A stretch of 28,744 nt of DNA. It comes from an uncultured Lentisphaeria bacterium (GTDB taxonomy: Bacteria > Verrucomicrobiota > Lentisphaeria > Victivallales > UBA1829). Below the pieces are notes generated by a model. It worked only from the letters and a program-made list of their open reading frames with translations. It made no database searches and was not told where the DNA came from. Of the stretch, positions 15,440 to 24,197 are shown piece after piece. The stretch lies in contig CAJKAR010000048.1 in the NCBI GenBank assembly GCA_905197955.1, positions 1 through 28,744 of the forward strand, given 5' to 3'. Made by a program: the position numbers and the translations under genes. The first letter of the stretch is position 1. Every line of letters starts with the position of its first letter.

Positions 15440-15492
15440 GATCTTTTCTTTCCGATGACTCTCTTAATTTAGCACATCTTTCAATGGGGACA

Positions 15493-16770
15493 ATATAGGG
15501 ATCTATGCCTGCTGGAAAGAAGAAAACGAGTATTCCTATGAACTTCTGCCTGTCAACGGCAGAAATATTACGGTTGTATACGCCATGTCCTTTCCTTCGG
15601 TCGCCTATGAATTTACGATGAATCAGCTTGCCGATTCCTTTATGCAGAACAATCCGGAAATTTCCATCCGTTTTATCAAAATCAACAAAACCGGAGCGGA
15701 AGATCCTTATCTTCAACGAATTTCCTCCAACGATCTTCCTGCATGCGGAGAAATTTTCTGGCACGCGGCCTATGCAAAACAGAATGCGCTGTATCCTCTG
15801 GAAAATCTGCCGGATTTTCAGGAAATAGAAGAGAAGGTGCATCAACAGGCGATTGATTCCACTCTGAACCGGGAGAATGAATTACATGTCCATGCCCTCT
15901 ACTTGTATCTGAGTATTCCTTCATTTCTGATTTTGAATCCCGGACTTCTGGAAAAAGCCGGAATCACACCGCCGACCATTCAGCCGTCATGGTCCAGTCT
16001 GCAGCAGATGCTTCAAATCTGCGACAGAAAAAAAACGGCGGAACTCCAGCATTCATACAACAGCTCTGAATCTCCCGAATTCCTATCACTTTGTGCAATC
16101 CTATCTGGAGCTAATGGGACAGGATCTTTTTTCGGATTCCTTTCCGATCAATTCACAGGAAGCATTCTGCCAAATTTTCAGTACAGAAAGTGCCTTGCTT
16201 GGCCTGGAACTTCTGCGACAGATCCAGAACTGTAGCGAAATCCTGTTTCATCAAGGCGCAGAATACTTTTCTCTTGGAAACATCGCAATTCTACCGTTCA
16301 GCAGCAGTAGAACTCTGTTTTTGCTTAATATGCTTAATCCGGGGCTGGATTATTCCATTTTTGCGCATCCGCCGATCGGAAAAAACAGCAGATATCGTTC
16401 ATTTTATACAGGTTACAGTGTCGGAATTTTCCGGAAAGGGATCAAATCAAAAGCACAACTGATGGCGACATGGAAATGGCTGCGTTTTCTGTTTTTCCGT
16501 CGATCCCAATATCATCTCTCCCAGGACTTGTATTTCCCGATGAGAAAAAACATGAGTTCCTATCTTCAGGAGAGACGTCCTGCAACAAATGCTCTGATGC
16601 TGGGACTGCTTTCAAGAGCAGTTCCGCAGCCGGATTTTGTCGGGATGAGAAAAATGTACACGATTGTCGGAGAAGCGATTGCCGCTTTTCTCCAGAAACA
16701 CACATCGCCGGAACAATGTCTCTGTTCTATCCGTCAACGTTTGGAAACCGCGGTCAGAACCGGAAAATAA
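15493..16770 (+). pseudogene. Extracellular solute-binding-like protein, frameshifted, 5' end replaced by the IS3 edge
   Basis: Two overlapping frames encode one protein. The first is open from the IS3 edge (IGIYACWKEENEYSYELLPV...) through MSFPSVAYEFTMNQLADSFMQ, WHAAYAKQNALYPLENLPDF and a LYLYLSIPSFLILN strand. The second continues SYHFVQSYLELMGQDLF through TESALLGLELLRQI and WKWLRFLFFRRSQ to VRTGK. This order (lobe 1, GIxPP-type hinge, lobe 2) suits family 1 sugar-binding proteins. The frame breaks at an A8 run (16028-16035); seven A would restore one continuous frame. No signal peptide is left, and the text before ITVVYAM suggests an N-terminal domain, perhaps a regulator head, that is lost. 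Confidence 0.65.
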
Positions 16771-16874
16771 CCCCATTCCACGCATTTGCTGTATTTTTAT
16801 TCTCATCCATTCCAAAAGACTCCGCTGTTCACCGGCAATCCGCACCAGTGGAATATACTGAAAATAAAAGCAAA

Positions 16875-18161
16875 TCAGTATTGCAGAAATACACAGTCAT
16901 AGGCCTGAAGATAGAGTTCGAGAACACCATCCGGGCCAATCGGTACATCGCAGTTTTCCCAGACATTCCGCAGCGGCGGAATCTGTTCGAATCCGAGCAG
17001 ATCCGGAGAAAGTTTCACATGCCGCGGATCCTGATTGATATTGAAAATTCCGAGCCACCCATGAGCAGGATCCGTTTTCCGCGGAGCTTTCCGGACATCA
17101 ATATGCCGCATCAAACTCACCCGTTTCCCGACCACGCCGTTCCGGTTGCACTCCAGCATTCCCGGATGGGTTGCCAAAGCAATGTCATCCTCAGGAGTCT
17201 GCGGAAGATCGCCGCCGAAGATCAGAGGGGAACAGCTCATCGCAAAAATCGTCATCATGACTTTTTTCCCGATGGGACTCAAACGGCTCTGACGTGCCGC
17301 TCCGTGTTCCGTCGGCGTATTCTGCGGAACAGTCACCTGAAGCGCGCCGAGCGGAAGCATATCAAGATCCGCCCAGAGCGCCGGCCCGCTCAGATCCTCA
17401 AATTCATACCAGCGCTCCAGTTTGAGCAGATTTGTGGAATCGTAATCCCACGCATCGGGTGTGACGCGAATCATATTGCCATACGGCACATATTGTTTCC
17501 AGCTTCCGCGCCAGATATCCTGCGCTCCGGGCGAGAGACTCAGAAGGACCGGACGTGCCACCGAATCCAGCGCTTTACCGAACAATGCAACATGATCCGG
17601 ATGCTCCACGACATCATCCAGCTTGATAAAATCCACAGCAAGTTCTTCCGTCAGATATTCCGCGACACTCCTGTAATACTCGAATGTACCCGGTTTCGAG
17701 GCATCGGTGGCGACCCAGTATCGGCACCACGAACAGAAGTTGTCGGGATCGTAAATATCGCGGGCACGGAGAGAAGTACCCTTGATCGGCGTATTCCGCT
17801 CAAGAGCCGGCCGGGGCATTCCGCGCATGATGTGAACCCCGAATTTGATGCCGTTTTCATGACACCGGTCCGCAAGCGGACGCAGACCATGCGGAAAGTT
17901 CACCGGAGATGGAATAAAACGCCCGAATGAATCCAGATGCATCTTCCGATTCTGTCCGACTTTACGCAACTGCTCATTCAGCTTCTGATCCCCATCGGCA
18001 TACCATGCGGCATCCAGACAGAAATATTCATATCCGGCCGGTTTCAATTTCTGAAGAAAGAATTCCAGATTGGCCAGCGCCTGTTCTTCATTGATGGACC
18101 CCATATAGCAGTCGAAACTGTTCCAGCCGGAGGGCGGAACGGATGTACTTGGAATCAGCAT
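16875..18161 (-). CDS. GH27-type alpha-galactosidase-like glycosidase
   Basis: The 428-residue protein fits family GH27/clan GH-D, which removes terminal alpha-galactose (or N-acetylgalactosamine) by a retaining mechanism. Seen motifs are PPSGWNSFDCY (9-19), YFCLDAAWY (46-54), GIKFGVHIMRG (104-114) and DFIKLDD (177-183), where D182 should be the nucleophile. RVTPDAWD has R232 and D236, the latter spaced like the family acid/base. The C-terminal third is the expected antiparallel beta domain. There is no signal peptide, so imported oligosaccharides are the likely substrate. AGGAG lies 9 bp before the ATG. It diverges from an AraC regulator, its probable controller. Confidence 0.85.
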   Translation of the reverse strand: MLIPSTSVPPSGWNSFDCYMGSINEEQALANLEFFLQKLKPAGYEYFCLDAAWYADGDQKLNEQLRKVGQNRKMHLDSFGRFIPSPVNFPHGLRPLADRCHENGIKFGVHIMRGMPRPALERNTPIKGTSLRARDIYDPDNFCSWCRYWVATDASKPGTFEYYRSVAEYLTEELAVDFIKLDDVVEHPDHVALFGKALDSVARPVLLSLSPGAQDIWRGSWKQYVPYGNMIRVTPDAWDYDSTNLLKLERWYEFEDLSGPALWADLDMLPLGALQVTVPQNTPTEHGAARQSRLSPIGKKVMMTIFAMSCSPLIFGGDLPQTPEDDIALATHPGMLECNRNGVVGKRVSLMRHIDVRKAPRKTDPAHGWLGIFNINQDPRHVKLSPDLLGFEQIPPLRNVWENCDVPIGPDGVLELYLQAYDCVFLQY

Positions 18162-18244
18162 TGTCTTTGGCTCCTTGATTGATTCAGCTTTCTGTAATTA
18201 TATCCGGAATTCCTTGAAATAATCCGGGAAGAAGAGTAAATTGA

Positions 18245-18276
18245 ATATGAAATAATGAAAAAAGGATATGAAATAA
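18245..18276 (+). promoter_or_regulatory. Direct repeats with 21-bp period, possible AraC-type operator
   Basis: The sequence atatgaaataa occurs at 18245-18255 and again at 18266-18276. The 21-bp period equals two helical turns, the arrangement used by AraC-family dimers. The sites lie in the 118-bp gap between the divergent GH27 and AraC genes, directly before the AraC start. The region is AT-rich, so chance is possible. Confidence 0.35.
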
Positions 18277-18279
18277 AAT

Positions 18280-19194
18280 ATGCGGCCGATTTTGGATCTC
18301 TCCGTTTTCACGGATCAGAAAGTTTCCGTGGAACGCTCTGACGGGAATGGATATGTAGTCTACGCCTGCGGAAAAGACAAGTGGGAAGAAATTCACTGGA
18401 AACATTTCACGGAAAAACCGTTTCCGGTGCTCTATTCGACGTTCTGTTCGATCATGCTCTGGAATGAATTCCGGTACATCAGGCGAATCCATCAGCCATT
18501 CCTTTCGATTGAGTACATTCTGGAGGGAGAACTGTGGCTGAGGTGCGGAAAGCATGCGTTTGCTGCGGAAAAAGGAGATTTGTGTCTGCTGCACCGGAAC
18601 GGGAATTACGACTATTATTTTCGTCCGGGAACATCGACCCGTCTGATGACTTTTGTAATGCGCGGCAGTGCGCTGAATTCTCTGCTCCGGATTCTGCATC
18701 TGGATCAGACGGAAGTCTTTACGCTGTCGGAAGAGGAACGGATGCTTGATCTTTTCAACCGTCTGAAAGTCCACATCAACGAAGCATGCAGAGGCGCGCG
18801 CAGCGATGAAATCAACAGCGGGCTGAGCTTTGAACTTCTGCAGTTTTTATCGAATGCATCTCCGGACTCGAATGTTCCGGATTCTCTACTCCGGATCCGC
18901 AACTATCTGGAAGAATCCATGGCGGAAAAACTGAATATGGAGGAGGTGGCAAAACGTTTTCACTGTTCCCTTCCAACGCTCAACCGGGAATTCCGACGCT
19001 GCTTCGGAATGACTCCATACCACTACCGGCTGGAACAAAGAATGAAAAAGGCGGAGGAACTGTTGGTTCAGACCGAACTTCCTGTCAAGGAAATTGCGTT
19101 TCTTCTGGGATACGGAAAACCGCTTTATTTTTCCGCGGAATTCATCCGTTCCCGGGGAATTTCTCCACAGAACTTCCGCCAGGAAAAAAGATGA
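18280..19194 (+). CDS. AraC-family transcription regulator
   Basis: The 304-residue regulator has a cupin-like N-terminal sensor region (about 60-135; for example LSIEYILEGELWLRCGKHAFAAEKGDLCLLH) and a C-terminal double HTH of about 100 residues (204-304). The first HTH is MEEVAKRFHCSLPTLNREFRRCFGMTPYHY and the second VKEIAFLLGYGKPLYFSAEFIRSRGISPQNFR, a good match to the AraC signature. It most likely senses a galactoside or breakdown product and activates the divergent GH27 gene. The ribosome-binding site is weak. Direct repeats with 21-bp period lie just before the start and could mediate autoregulation. Confidence 0.9.
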   Translation: MRPILDLSVFTDQKVSVERSDGNGYVVYACGKDKWEEIHWKHFTEKPFPVLYSTFCSIMLWNEFRYIRRIHQPFLSIEYILEGELWLRCGKHAFAAEKGDLCLLHRNGNYDYYFRPGTSTRLMTFVMRGSALNSLLRILHLDQTEVFTLSEEERMLDLFNRLKVHINEACRGARSDEINSGLSFELLQFLSNASPDSNVPDSLLRIRNYLEESMAEKLNMEEVAKRFHCSLPTLNREFRRCFGMTPYHYRLEQRMKKAEELLVQTELPVKEIAFLLGYGKPLYFSAEFIRSRGISPQNFRQEKR

Positions 19195-19252
19195 CTCCAG
19201 TGTGAATCTCAGAAACAGAAAACGATTTTTCTATAAAACCGCCTGACAGCTC

Positions 19253-19549
19253 TTGATTTCTCTCTCTGAATGCAGTATATATTTTCAGCATGAAAAAACG
19301 AGGGAGATTCTTTCTGCTCCACTAAAAGAGATCCTTGCTGTTGTACAACGGGATAATTTACAACATAAGATCAGCAGAATCTCTCCGTTTCCGAAGACAA
19401 CCTTCCGCGCCGCCGGTCGGAAGGGGCCATCGGCAGCATGGATCCGGGAAAAAGGAATCGTCCTTTGCAAATATTTCAGAATCTCCATCGATGCAATCTC
19501 CGCAGAGATACAGAAAGAACAATGGGGGAAACAGAAGCTGGATTTCTAG
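19253..19549 (+). CDS. Possible small Cro/CI-type HTH protein
   Basis: The frame would encode 98 residues from a TTG. Its second half aligns by eye with an HTH_3 domain: ISRISPFPKTTFRAAGRKGPSAAWIREKGIVLCKYFRISIDAI, where GRKGPS and KYFRISIDAI match the usual G-x-x-x-P-S and F-x-I-S-x-D-x-L positions. There is no ATG and no clear ribosome-binding site, so this could be a degraded gene or a chance frame. The rest of the 19195-19583 gap shows nothing else. Confidence 0.35.
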   Translation: MISLSECSIYFQHEKTREILSAPLKEILAVVQRDNLQHKISRISPFPKTTFRAAGRKGPSAAWIREKGIVLCKYFRISIDAISAEIQKEQWGKQKLDF

Positions 19550-19583
19550 TCTTTCCGAAGCGGATAAAATAATGAGGATATCT

Positions 19584-21587
19584 ATGAAAGCACATGCATT
19601 ATTCGCAATCATGATCTGGCTGGTCGGCTGCTTCATCGGGCTGAATGCGAAAATCCATGAAGTGGCGATTCATCCGGTCCCGGGGAGTGCCGGTGCCGTG
19701 GCAATCTGCGGAGATGAAACGTTTCTCTATCTTGCCGGGAGTGGAAAATTTCAAGTCTGGAACGTTGCGAAACAGCCGGAAATGCCATGCAAAACCGGAG
19801 AGCTTTCCGGTCTGCCCGATGGAGAGTGCCGCCAGCTCATCGTCCATCGTGGGTACGCCTACATAACGGCTCGCAACCACGGACTTTGGATCGTGGATGT
19901 TCGCGATCCGGAAAAACCACGACTTGCAGGGAATTTCGATACGGCGGAACTAGCCACCGGAGTGGATGCGCTTGGGGATGTTCTCTTTGTGACTCTGCGG
20001 GTCTTTGGAGTTCAGATTTTTGATATTTCCAATCCGGAAAAACCGGAACACCTTACACTTTATCGAACCCATGAAGCACAATCCGCGTATTGTTCCGGGA
20101 AGATTCTTGCTCTTGGCGAATGGGGGAATTCCAGCGTTCTGCTTCTGGATGTCTCCGATCCGGGGAACCCTGTGGAACTTGCCAAAATCAAGCTCGATGG
20201 ATTTGGCGACGGAGTATTCATCCAGGACCGGATTCTCTATGCGGCGACCGGTCATCATTCCCGGAAGGGAAGCCGGGAAATGCGGCACGGCGCCGGACAC
20301 GGTGTGGAACTGTTTGATATCTCGAACCCCAAAAAACCGCAAAGACTCGGAGGAGTGAAATTTCCGAAATTCTATTCCATCGGCAATGACTTCTGGTCGC
20401 TGCGTCCGGCGGGGAAGTGGCTTGCGGTCGCAGATACGCACAACGGAATGTTTCTTGTGGATGCTCAGGATCGGAAAAATCCGCGTATTGAAATATCCCT
20501 GCAACTGGCGAAGGTGCAACAGAAAAAAGCGGTAATGCCGGATTGTGTCGGCGGAGTGGTCCCCGGTAACGACGTGATCTACATTGCCGGAGCCAAAACC
20601 GGACTTCACGTACTCCGTGTTCCAGGAAGTCGGCCTCTGCAGAAACGGAAAGAGACTCTTACCGTCCGATCTCATCCCAGTCCGCCGGAAATTCCCGGTT
20701 TTGTCCATTACGACTGCGGAGGAATGGTGCGCCGTGCCGCTGTTTCGGGAGAGTTCCTCTATGTCGCAGCCTCCGCTGCAGGACTGAAAATTTTCCGTGC
20801 TGCGACGCCTGGATTGAAGGAGATCGGAGCAATAACGGGAAATCGGATTTACGATGTTGCAACCTCCGGAAATCTTCTGGTCACTGCCGGAGATGGTTTC
20901 GCGCTGACCACCTATCGAATTCAGAAAGATTCTTCCCTCCGGAAACTGGGAGAGTTCCGCTCCCGATGGCTGCCGATTCAGATGATTCATCTGTATGAAA
21001 ATGGAACGATTGCGGCAGTCAGCGGAGGAACCGGCAGAGTGAATTTTTTCGATCTGCGGAATCCTGAAAAACCTCTGCTGAAAAATTTCTATCCGGAAAA
21101 ACGGATTCTCTACGGAGATGCCTTCCCCGAACGCGAGCTTGATGGAAAAATTCCGGTAAATGTTCACGGCGCGGGGATCTCCTGGTACCGTCTGAATGAC
21201 GGAGGTGGAATACGGGAAAAAGAGCTCGGAGCAGTGCGATTTCATCAGATGGATGGAATCACTGCACTGAAAAAATGTTTCCTGATTCCATCACAGAAAA
21301 AAGGATATTTTTTGCTATCACCCTCCGATTTCGGCGACGAAGGATTGAAGAGGGAGCTGTATGCGGACTTTCCCGTTTCAGGCAATCCCGTTTGGGATGG
21401 AAACGGAAGAATCGTCTTCTCCCACAGCCGGAACGGAAATGTTGCAGTGTTCAACGCGACAAATCCGAAACACCTGAAATTCTTGCGGAACGTTAATTTT
21501 CTGCCGGGGACTCCGGGCAGGATCGTTTTTTTCAAAGGAAAGATGGCTGTTCCTGCTGGATTTTCGGGTCTGTATCTGGAACGATGA
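19584..21587 (+). CDS. Exported LVIVD-repeat beta-propeller protein
   Basis: The start is the ATG at 19584, preceded by GAGG; the frame is open upstream but without support. The 667-residue product has a hydrophobic signal (MKAHALFAIMIWLVGCFIGLNA) that contains LVGC, a possible lipobox. The rest is built of LVIVD-type blades: LWIVDVRDPEKPRLAG, VQIFDISNPEKPEHLT, VLLLDVSDPGNPVELA, VELFDISNPKKPQRLG and VNFFDLRNPEKPLLKN, suggesting one or two propellers. LVIVD proteins are surface or periplasmic and of uncertain role. It lies between the AraC regulator and an MFS transporter on the same strand, but the spacing does not show an operon. Confidence 0.8.
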   Translation: MKAHALFAIMIWLVGCFIGLNAKIHEVAIHPVPGSAGAVAICGDETFLYLAGSGKFQVWNVAKQPEMPCKTGELSGLPDGECRQLIVHRGYAYITARNHGLWIVDVRDPEKPRLAGNFDTAELATGVDALGDVLFVTLRVFGVQIFDISNPEKPEHLTLYRTHEAQSAYCSGKILALGEWGNSSVLLLDVSDPGNPVELAKIKLDGFGDGVFIQDRILYAATGHHSRKGSREMRHGAGHGVELFDISNPKKPQRLGGVKFPKFYSIGNDFWSLRPAGKWLAVADTHNGMFLVDAQDRKNPRIEISLQLAKVQQKKAVMPDCVGGVVPGNDVIYIAGAKTGLHVLRVPGSRPLQKRKETLTVRSHPSPPEIPGFVHYDCGGMVRRAAVSGEFLYVAASAAGLKIFRAATPGLKEIGAITGNRIYDVATSGNLLVTAGDGFALTTYRIQKDSSLRKLGEFRSRWLPIQMIHLYENGTIAAVSGGTGRVNFFDLRNPEKPLLKNFYPEKRILYGDAFPERELDGKIPVNVHGAGISWYRLNDGGGIREKELGAVRFHQMDGITALKKCFLIPSQKKGYFLLSPSDFGDEGLKRELYADFPVSGNPVWDGNGRIVFSHSRNGNVAVFNATNPKHLKFLRNVNFLPGTPGRIVFFKGKMAVPAGFSGLYLER

Positions 21588-21906
21588 TCTTCTACGGAAG
21601 AAGGATGGAATGGAAAGCCTGATGAGATATTTCCACATACATTTCTCCACTCATTCTTGATCCGGAAACACTTTTACTCCTCAAAAACGTCCGTTTTCTG
21701 CCCGGCAGATATCTCAATGACGTACACATACATATCCGGAACGCAGAAAAGGAAAAAATGAGGAGCCTGTATTCCAGACACCATTCGGCGATTGAAAAAG
21801 ATGAATAGCGTATGGTTGCCGAAATGTAATTTTCCAGCGGGACTTGAGGACTTGAAAACATTCCATCTCCGCGATAGATTATTCCTTTCAGCAGGAAAGG
21901 CGAAAA
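21588..21906. other. Gap with a coding-like remnant, no complete gene
   Basis: A plus-strand frame (about 21627-21809) without a start reads ILDPETLLLLKNVRFLPG and RYLNDVHIHIRNAEKEKM and then ends with TAG. The composition looks protein-like. An ATG upstream in another frame (MRYFHIHFSTHS) could have joined it by a frameshift. I cannot name a family, and this may be a scrap of a deleted gene. Confidence 0.25.
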
Positions 21907-23124
21907 ATGATCAACTGGAAAAGGAATCTGTTTTTTGTCTGGCTTTCCCAGATACTTTCACTTGCGGGCTTTGGCTCCGTGATTCCGTTTATACCGCTCT
22001 ACATGCGCAATGTGCTCGGGGTGATGGACGATGGGGAGCGGGGACTTTGGGTATCCGCGTTCTATTTCGGGGGGCAGCTGAGTTTCTGTATCTCCATGCC
22101 GATCTGGGGAACGCTCGCGGATCGTTTCGGCCGGAGGGTCATGCTGTTGAGAGCGAATCTGGTAACCGCCCTTCTCTTTCCGCTGATGGCGTATGTACCG
22201 AACGTCTTTTACCTGGTTCTTGTCCGTTTTGTGATCTCGATTTTTTCCGGCACCGTCAACGCCGCGCAGACTCTGGTCGGCAGCACAACACCGGAAGAGC
22301 ATCAGGGATTCGCACTGGGCTCCCTCAGCTCCGCGCTCTGGAGCGGCAACATGATCGGATACATGATCGGCGGAATTGTTGTGGATCATTTCGGTTACAC
22401 GCCCGCCTTTTTCACGGGGGCGGCAATGCTTCTTGCCGCAGGTCTGCTGGTACTGTTTTTTGTAGAGGATGATTTTGTTTCGCGTCCGCGAATCGTTACC
22501 CCGCCCATTCGGGAAAAACAGAAACGGACTTTCTCCATCCGTCAGATTTTTCCGCAATTCGGGCATGTGATCTGGACCATTCTATTCCTTTTTATCTTTC
22601 TTGGCTTTGTCCGTAAATTCGACGATCCTTTTGTTGCGATTCAGGTGGAGCAGATCCACGGACCCGAACGGGCGGCATTCTGGACCGGAGTCATCTGTGC
22701 CGGAGCAGCCATCTCCGGCGTTTTCTCCGGAGTGGTGCTGGGATGGCTCTGCGATCGATTTTCCGCAGAGAAAATCGCCGTTCCAGCCACGCTTCTTTCG
22801 GGTCTGCTGATGATCCCGCAGGGAATGGCGGGAAACCTGTGGGTGTTCGGCGGGGCTCGTTTTCTCAATTACTTTTTCGCAGGAGGGCTCGATCCGGTCT
22901 TTTTGACTCTGATGTCCCGTGTGACACCGCCGGAAAAACGAGGATCCGTTTTTGGATGGGGGGCAAGCGCAAAGGTCAGCGGATCGCTGTTCAGTTCTCT
23001 GCTGGGAGGAGTCATCATCTACCATTTCGGAGTCCGCTGGATCTTCTATACCGGAGGGATCTTCATGCTTCTTCTGATTCCGGTTCTCTGTCTGCTGCCC
23101 CGGATGCTGAAAAACAGCCGTTGA
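21907..23124 (+). CDS. Major facilitator superfamily transporter
   Basis: The 405-residue protein has about twelve hydrophobic segments in two six-helix halves, separated by a charged loop near 195-215 (RPRIVTPPIREKQKRTFSIRQ). The MFS motif A is clear after the second helix: GTLADRFGRRVMLLRANL. The second half holds a related GWLCDRFSAEKIAVPATLL. TTPEEHQGFALGSLSSALWSGNMIGYMIGG is typical of the drug-efflux-like DHA1 branch. The substrate cannot be deduced; a sugar or drug exporter are both possible. An AAAGG site precedes the ATG by 8 bp. Confidence 0.85.
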   Translation: MINWKRNLFFVWLSQILSLAGFGSVIPFIPLYMRNVLGVMDDGERGLWVSAFYFGGQLSFCISMPIWGTLADRFGRRVMLLRANLVTALLFPLMAYVPNVFYLVLVRFVISIFSGTVNAAQTLVGSTTPEEHQGFALGSLSSALWSGNMIGYMIGGIVVDHFGYTPAFFTGAAMLLAAGLLVLFFVEDDFVSRPRIVTPPIREKQKRTFSIRQIFPQFGHVIWTILFLFIFLGFVRKFDDPFVAIQVEQIHGPERAAFWTGVICAGAAISGVFSGVVLGWLCDRFSAEKIAVPATLLSGLLMIPQGMAGNLWVFGGARFLNYFFAGGLDPVFLTLMSRVTPPEKRGSVFGWGASAKVSGSLFSSLLGGVIIYHFGVRWIFYTGGIFMLLLIPVLCLLPRMLKNSR

Positions 23125-23260
23125 ATCTTCCACGTTTTCCGGTCTCCGAAACGAGTATCTGAATTCTTCAGACTCTTCAGCGCACCAGGCCGCTGTCTGC
23201 TTGAAATCAACAGCCTTCCTTCTTTCCGGAATGAGAAAGTGGACTCAGGCAGGTTTGGAA

Positions 23261-23521
23261 TTATTTGGAAGGGAGGGTTGAAGATGAATGCTCTTGTTTT
23301 TTTTCCAATGAGTCCTGGAATACACTTTTTTTCTGAACTTCCTGAAAGATCCGGATACTGGAACGAAGATCATTGAGAAAATGATCGTCCGTTTCGAGTT
23401 CTTTCAGGCGAGAGCTGCAAATCCGGCATTCATTCAAATGTCCTGCACAGACAATCCGTTTCAAAACGGACATCTGGTGATTTCGGTAGAGTTCCAGTTC
23501 CTCTTTGCTGTAATGCTTCAT
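23261..23521 (-). CDS. Small zinc-finger anti-sigma-like protein
   Basis: The chosen ATG (23521) lies 2 bp after the sigma factor stop and has GGAGG inside the end of that gene, so the two are translationally coupled. The 86-residue product starts MKHYSKEELELYRN and holds HLNECRICSSRL (H-x3-C-x2-C), the metal-binding core of ZAS-type anti-sigma factors, followed by a charged helix and a Ser-rich tail. There is no transmembrane segment, so it would be a cytoplasmic anti-sigma factor. Its pairing with the preceding ECF sigma factor supports this, but repression has not been shown. A longer frame from 23572 would overlap the sigma gene. Confidence 0.65.
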   Translation of the reverse strand: MKHYSKEELELYRNHQMSVLKRIVCAGHLNECRICSSRLKELETDDHFLNDLRSSIRIFQEVQKKSVFQDSLEKKQEHSSSTLPSK

Positions 23522-23523
23522 TT

Positions 23524-24132
23524 TCAGTGTTCCTCCAGATTCGCAATGATATTCTTCATATCCGCAATGCAACGGCTTTTCGCCGTATAAACGGCAGAGA
23601 CAGACATATGCAGAAACTCCGCGACTTCCCTGACCGGCTTGTTCTGTAAAGCATACATCTCAAAAGCAACGAAAGTTTCCGGCTGAACCTGTGTTTTCAG
23701 CTCCTCCAGAGCCATGTTGAACAGATGACGTTTCCACTCCTTCTCCCACAGCCTGTCCCAGTCGTCTGCCACTGGATGATTCCCCTCCTCCACCACCTCC
23801 AGAGGAAGCGTAGCATGTCGCCTGTGGTACAGTTTGATCGCATGATTCCGAATGATTTTTTTCAGATAATGACGGAAACGTCCCCGCGCCGGATCAAATT
23901 GAAAAACAATATGATCCGGAACCTTGTCCAGATCATAATTCTTCAGAATATCCTTCCGAAAGATTTCCGTCATGACCAGCTGAACCAGCTCCTCGTTTTC
24001 GTACTGAGTCAGAGAACAATCCATTCCGCATAGAAGAATCAGTGGTTTATAGGTCTGATAGAATTCATTCCATGAGATCTCATCTCCGGCTCGAACCTTT
24101 TTCAAAAGAGATTTTTTCGTGGTAAACGCCAT
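23524..24132 (-). CDS. ECF RNA polymerase sigma factor
   Basis: The 202-residue protein has a region 2 (about 15-105: AGDEISWNEFYQTYKPLIL, ENEELVQLVMTEIF, and the DNA-melting segment FDPARGRFRHYLKKIIRNHAIKLYHRR) and a C-terminal region 4 HTH (about 145-197: PETFVAFEMYALQNKPVREVAEFLHMSVSAVYTAKSRC). It should direct RNA polymerase to a dedicated promoter set. The region 2.3/2.4 form FDPARGRFRHYL is common in PVC-group ECF factors. It lies 65 bp after the kinase gene and is coupled to the small zinc-finger protein, so the three form one operon. Confidence 0.9.
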   Translation of the reverse strand: MAFTTKKSLLKKVRAGDEISWNEFYQTYKPLILLCGMDCSLTQYENEELVQLVMTEIFRKDILKNYDLDKVPDHIVFQFDPARGRFRHYLKKIIRNHAIKLYHRRHATLPLEVVEEGNHPVADDWDRLWEKEWKRHLFNMALEELKTQVQPETFVAFEMYALQNKPVREVAEFLHMSVSAVYTAKSRCIADMKNIIANLEEH

Positions 24133-24197
24133 TTTTTATTCTTTTCCGGTTGATTTCTGCGATTCTATGCACCTTACTCCGGGAAAAATGAGAAATC

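Larger units (their letters stand above)
15056..15492 (-). mobile_element. Decayed IS3-family insertion sequence
   Basis: The right end, read on the minus strand, begins TGTCCCCATTGAAAG at 15492, a plausible IS3-type end beginning with TG. Inside are a frameshifted orfA and, directly after it, only the last ~25 residues of an orfB-like frame. Most of orfB (normally ~270 codons) is deleted. I cannot find the matching left inverted repeat. The insertion lies between the mutarotase-like remnant and the 5' end of the solute-binding-like frame. Confidence 0.6.

Noticed and set aside
16470..17930. A 486-codon open frame on the plus strand across the GH27 gene
   Set aside because: It is antisense to a gene with clear GH27 motifs, starts inside the solute-binding pseudogene, and is rich in Arg, His and Pro without any domain pattern.
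19950..21245. A 431-codon minus-strand open frame across the LVIVD propeller gene
   Set aside because: The sense strand has regular LVIVD blades and a signal peptide with a ribosome-binding site; the antisense frame has biased Arg/Ser/His content and no motif.
21958..23133. Two long minus-strand frames across the MFS transporter gene
   Set aside because: They are antisense to an unmistakable membrane transporter and consist of charged, His/Gln/Arg-rich sequence typical of shadow frames.
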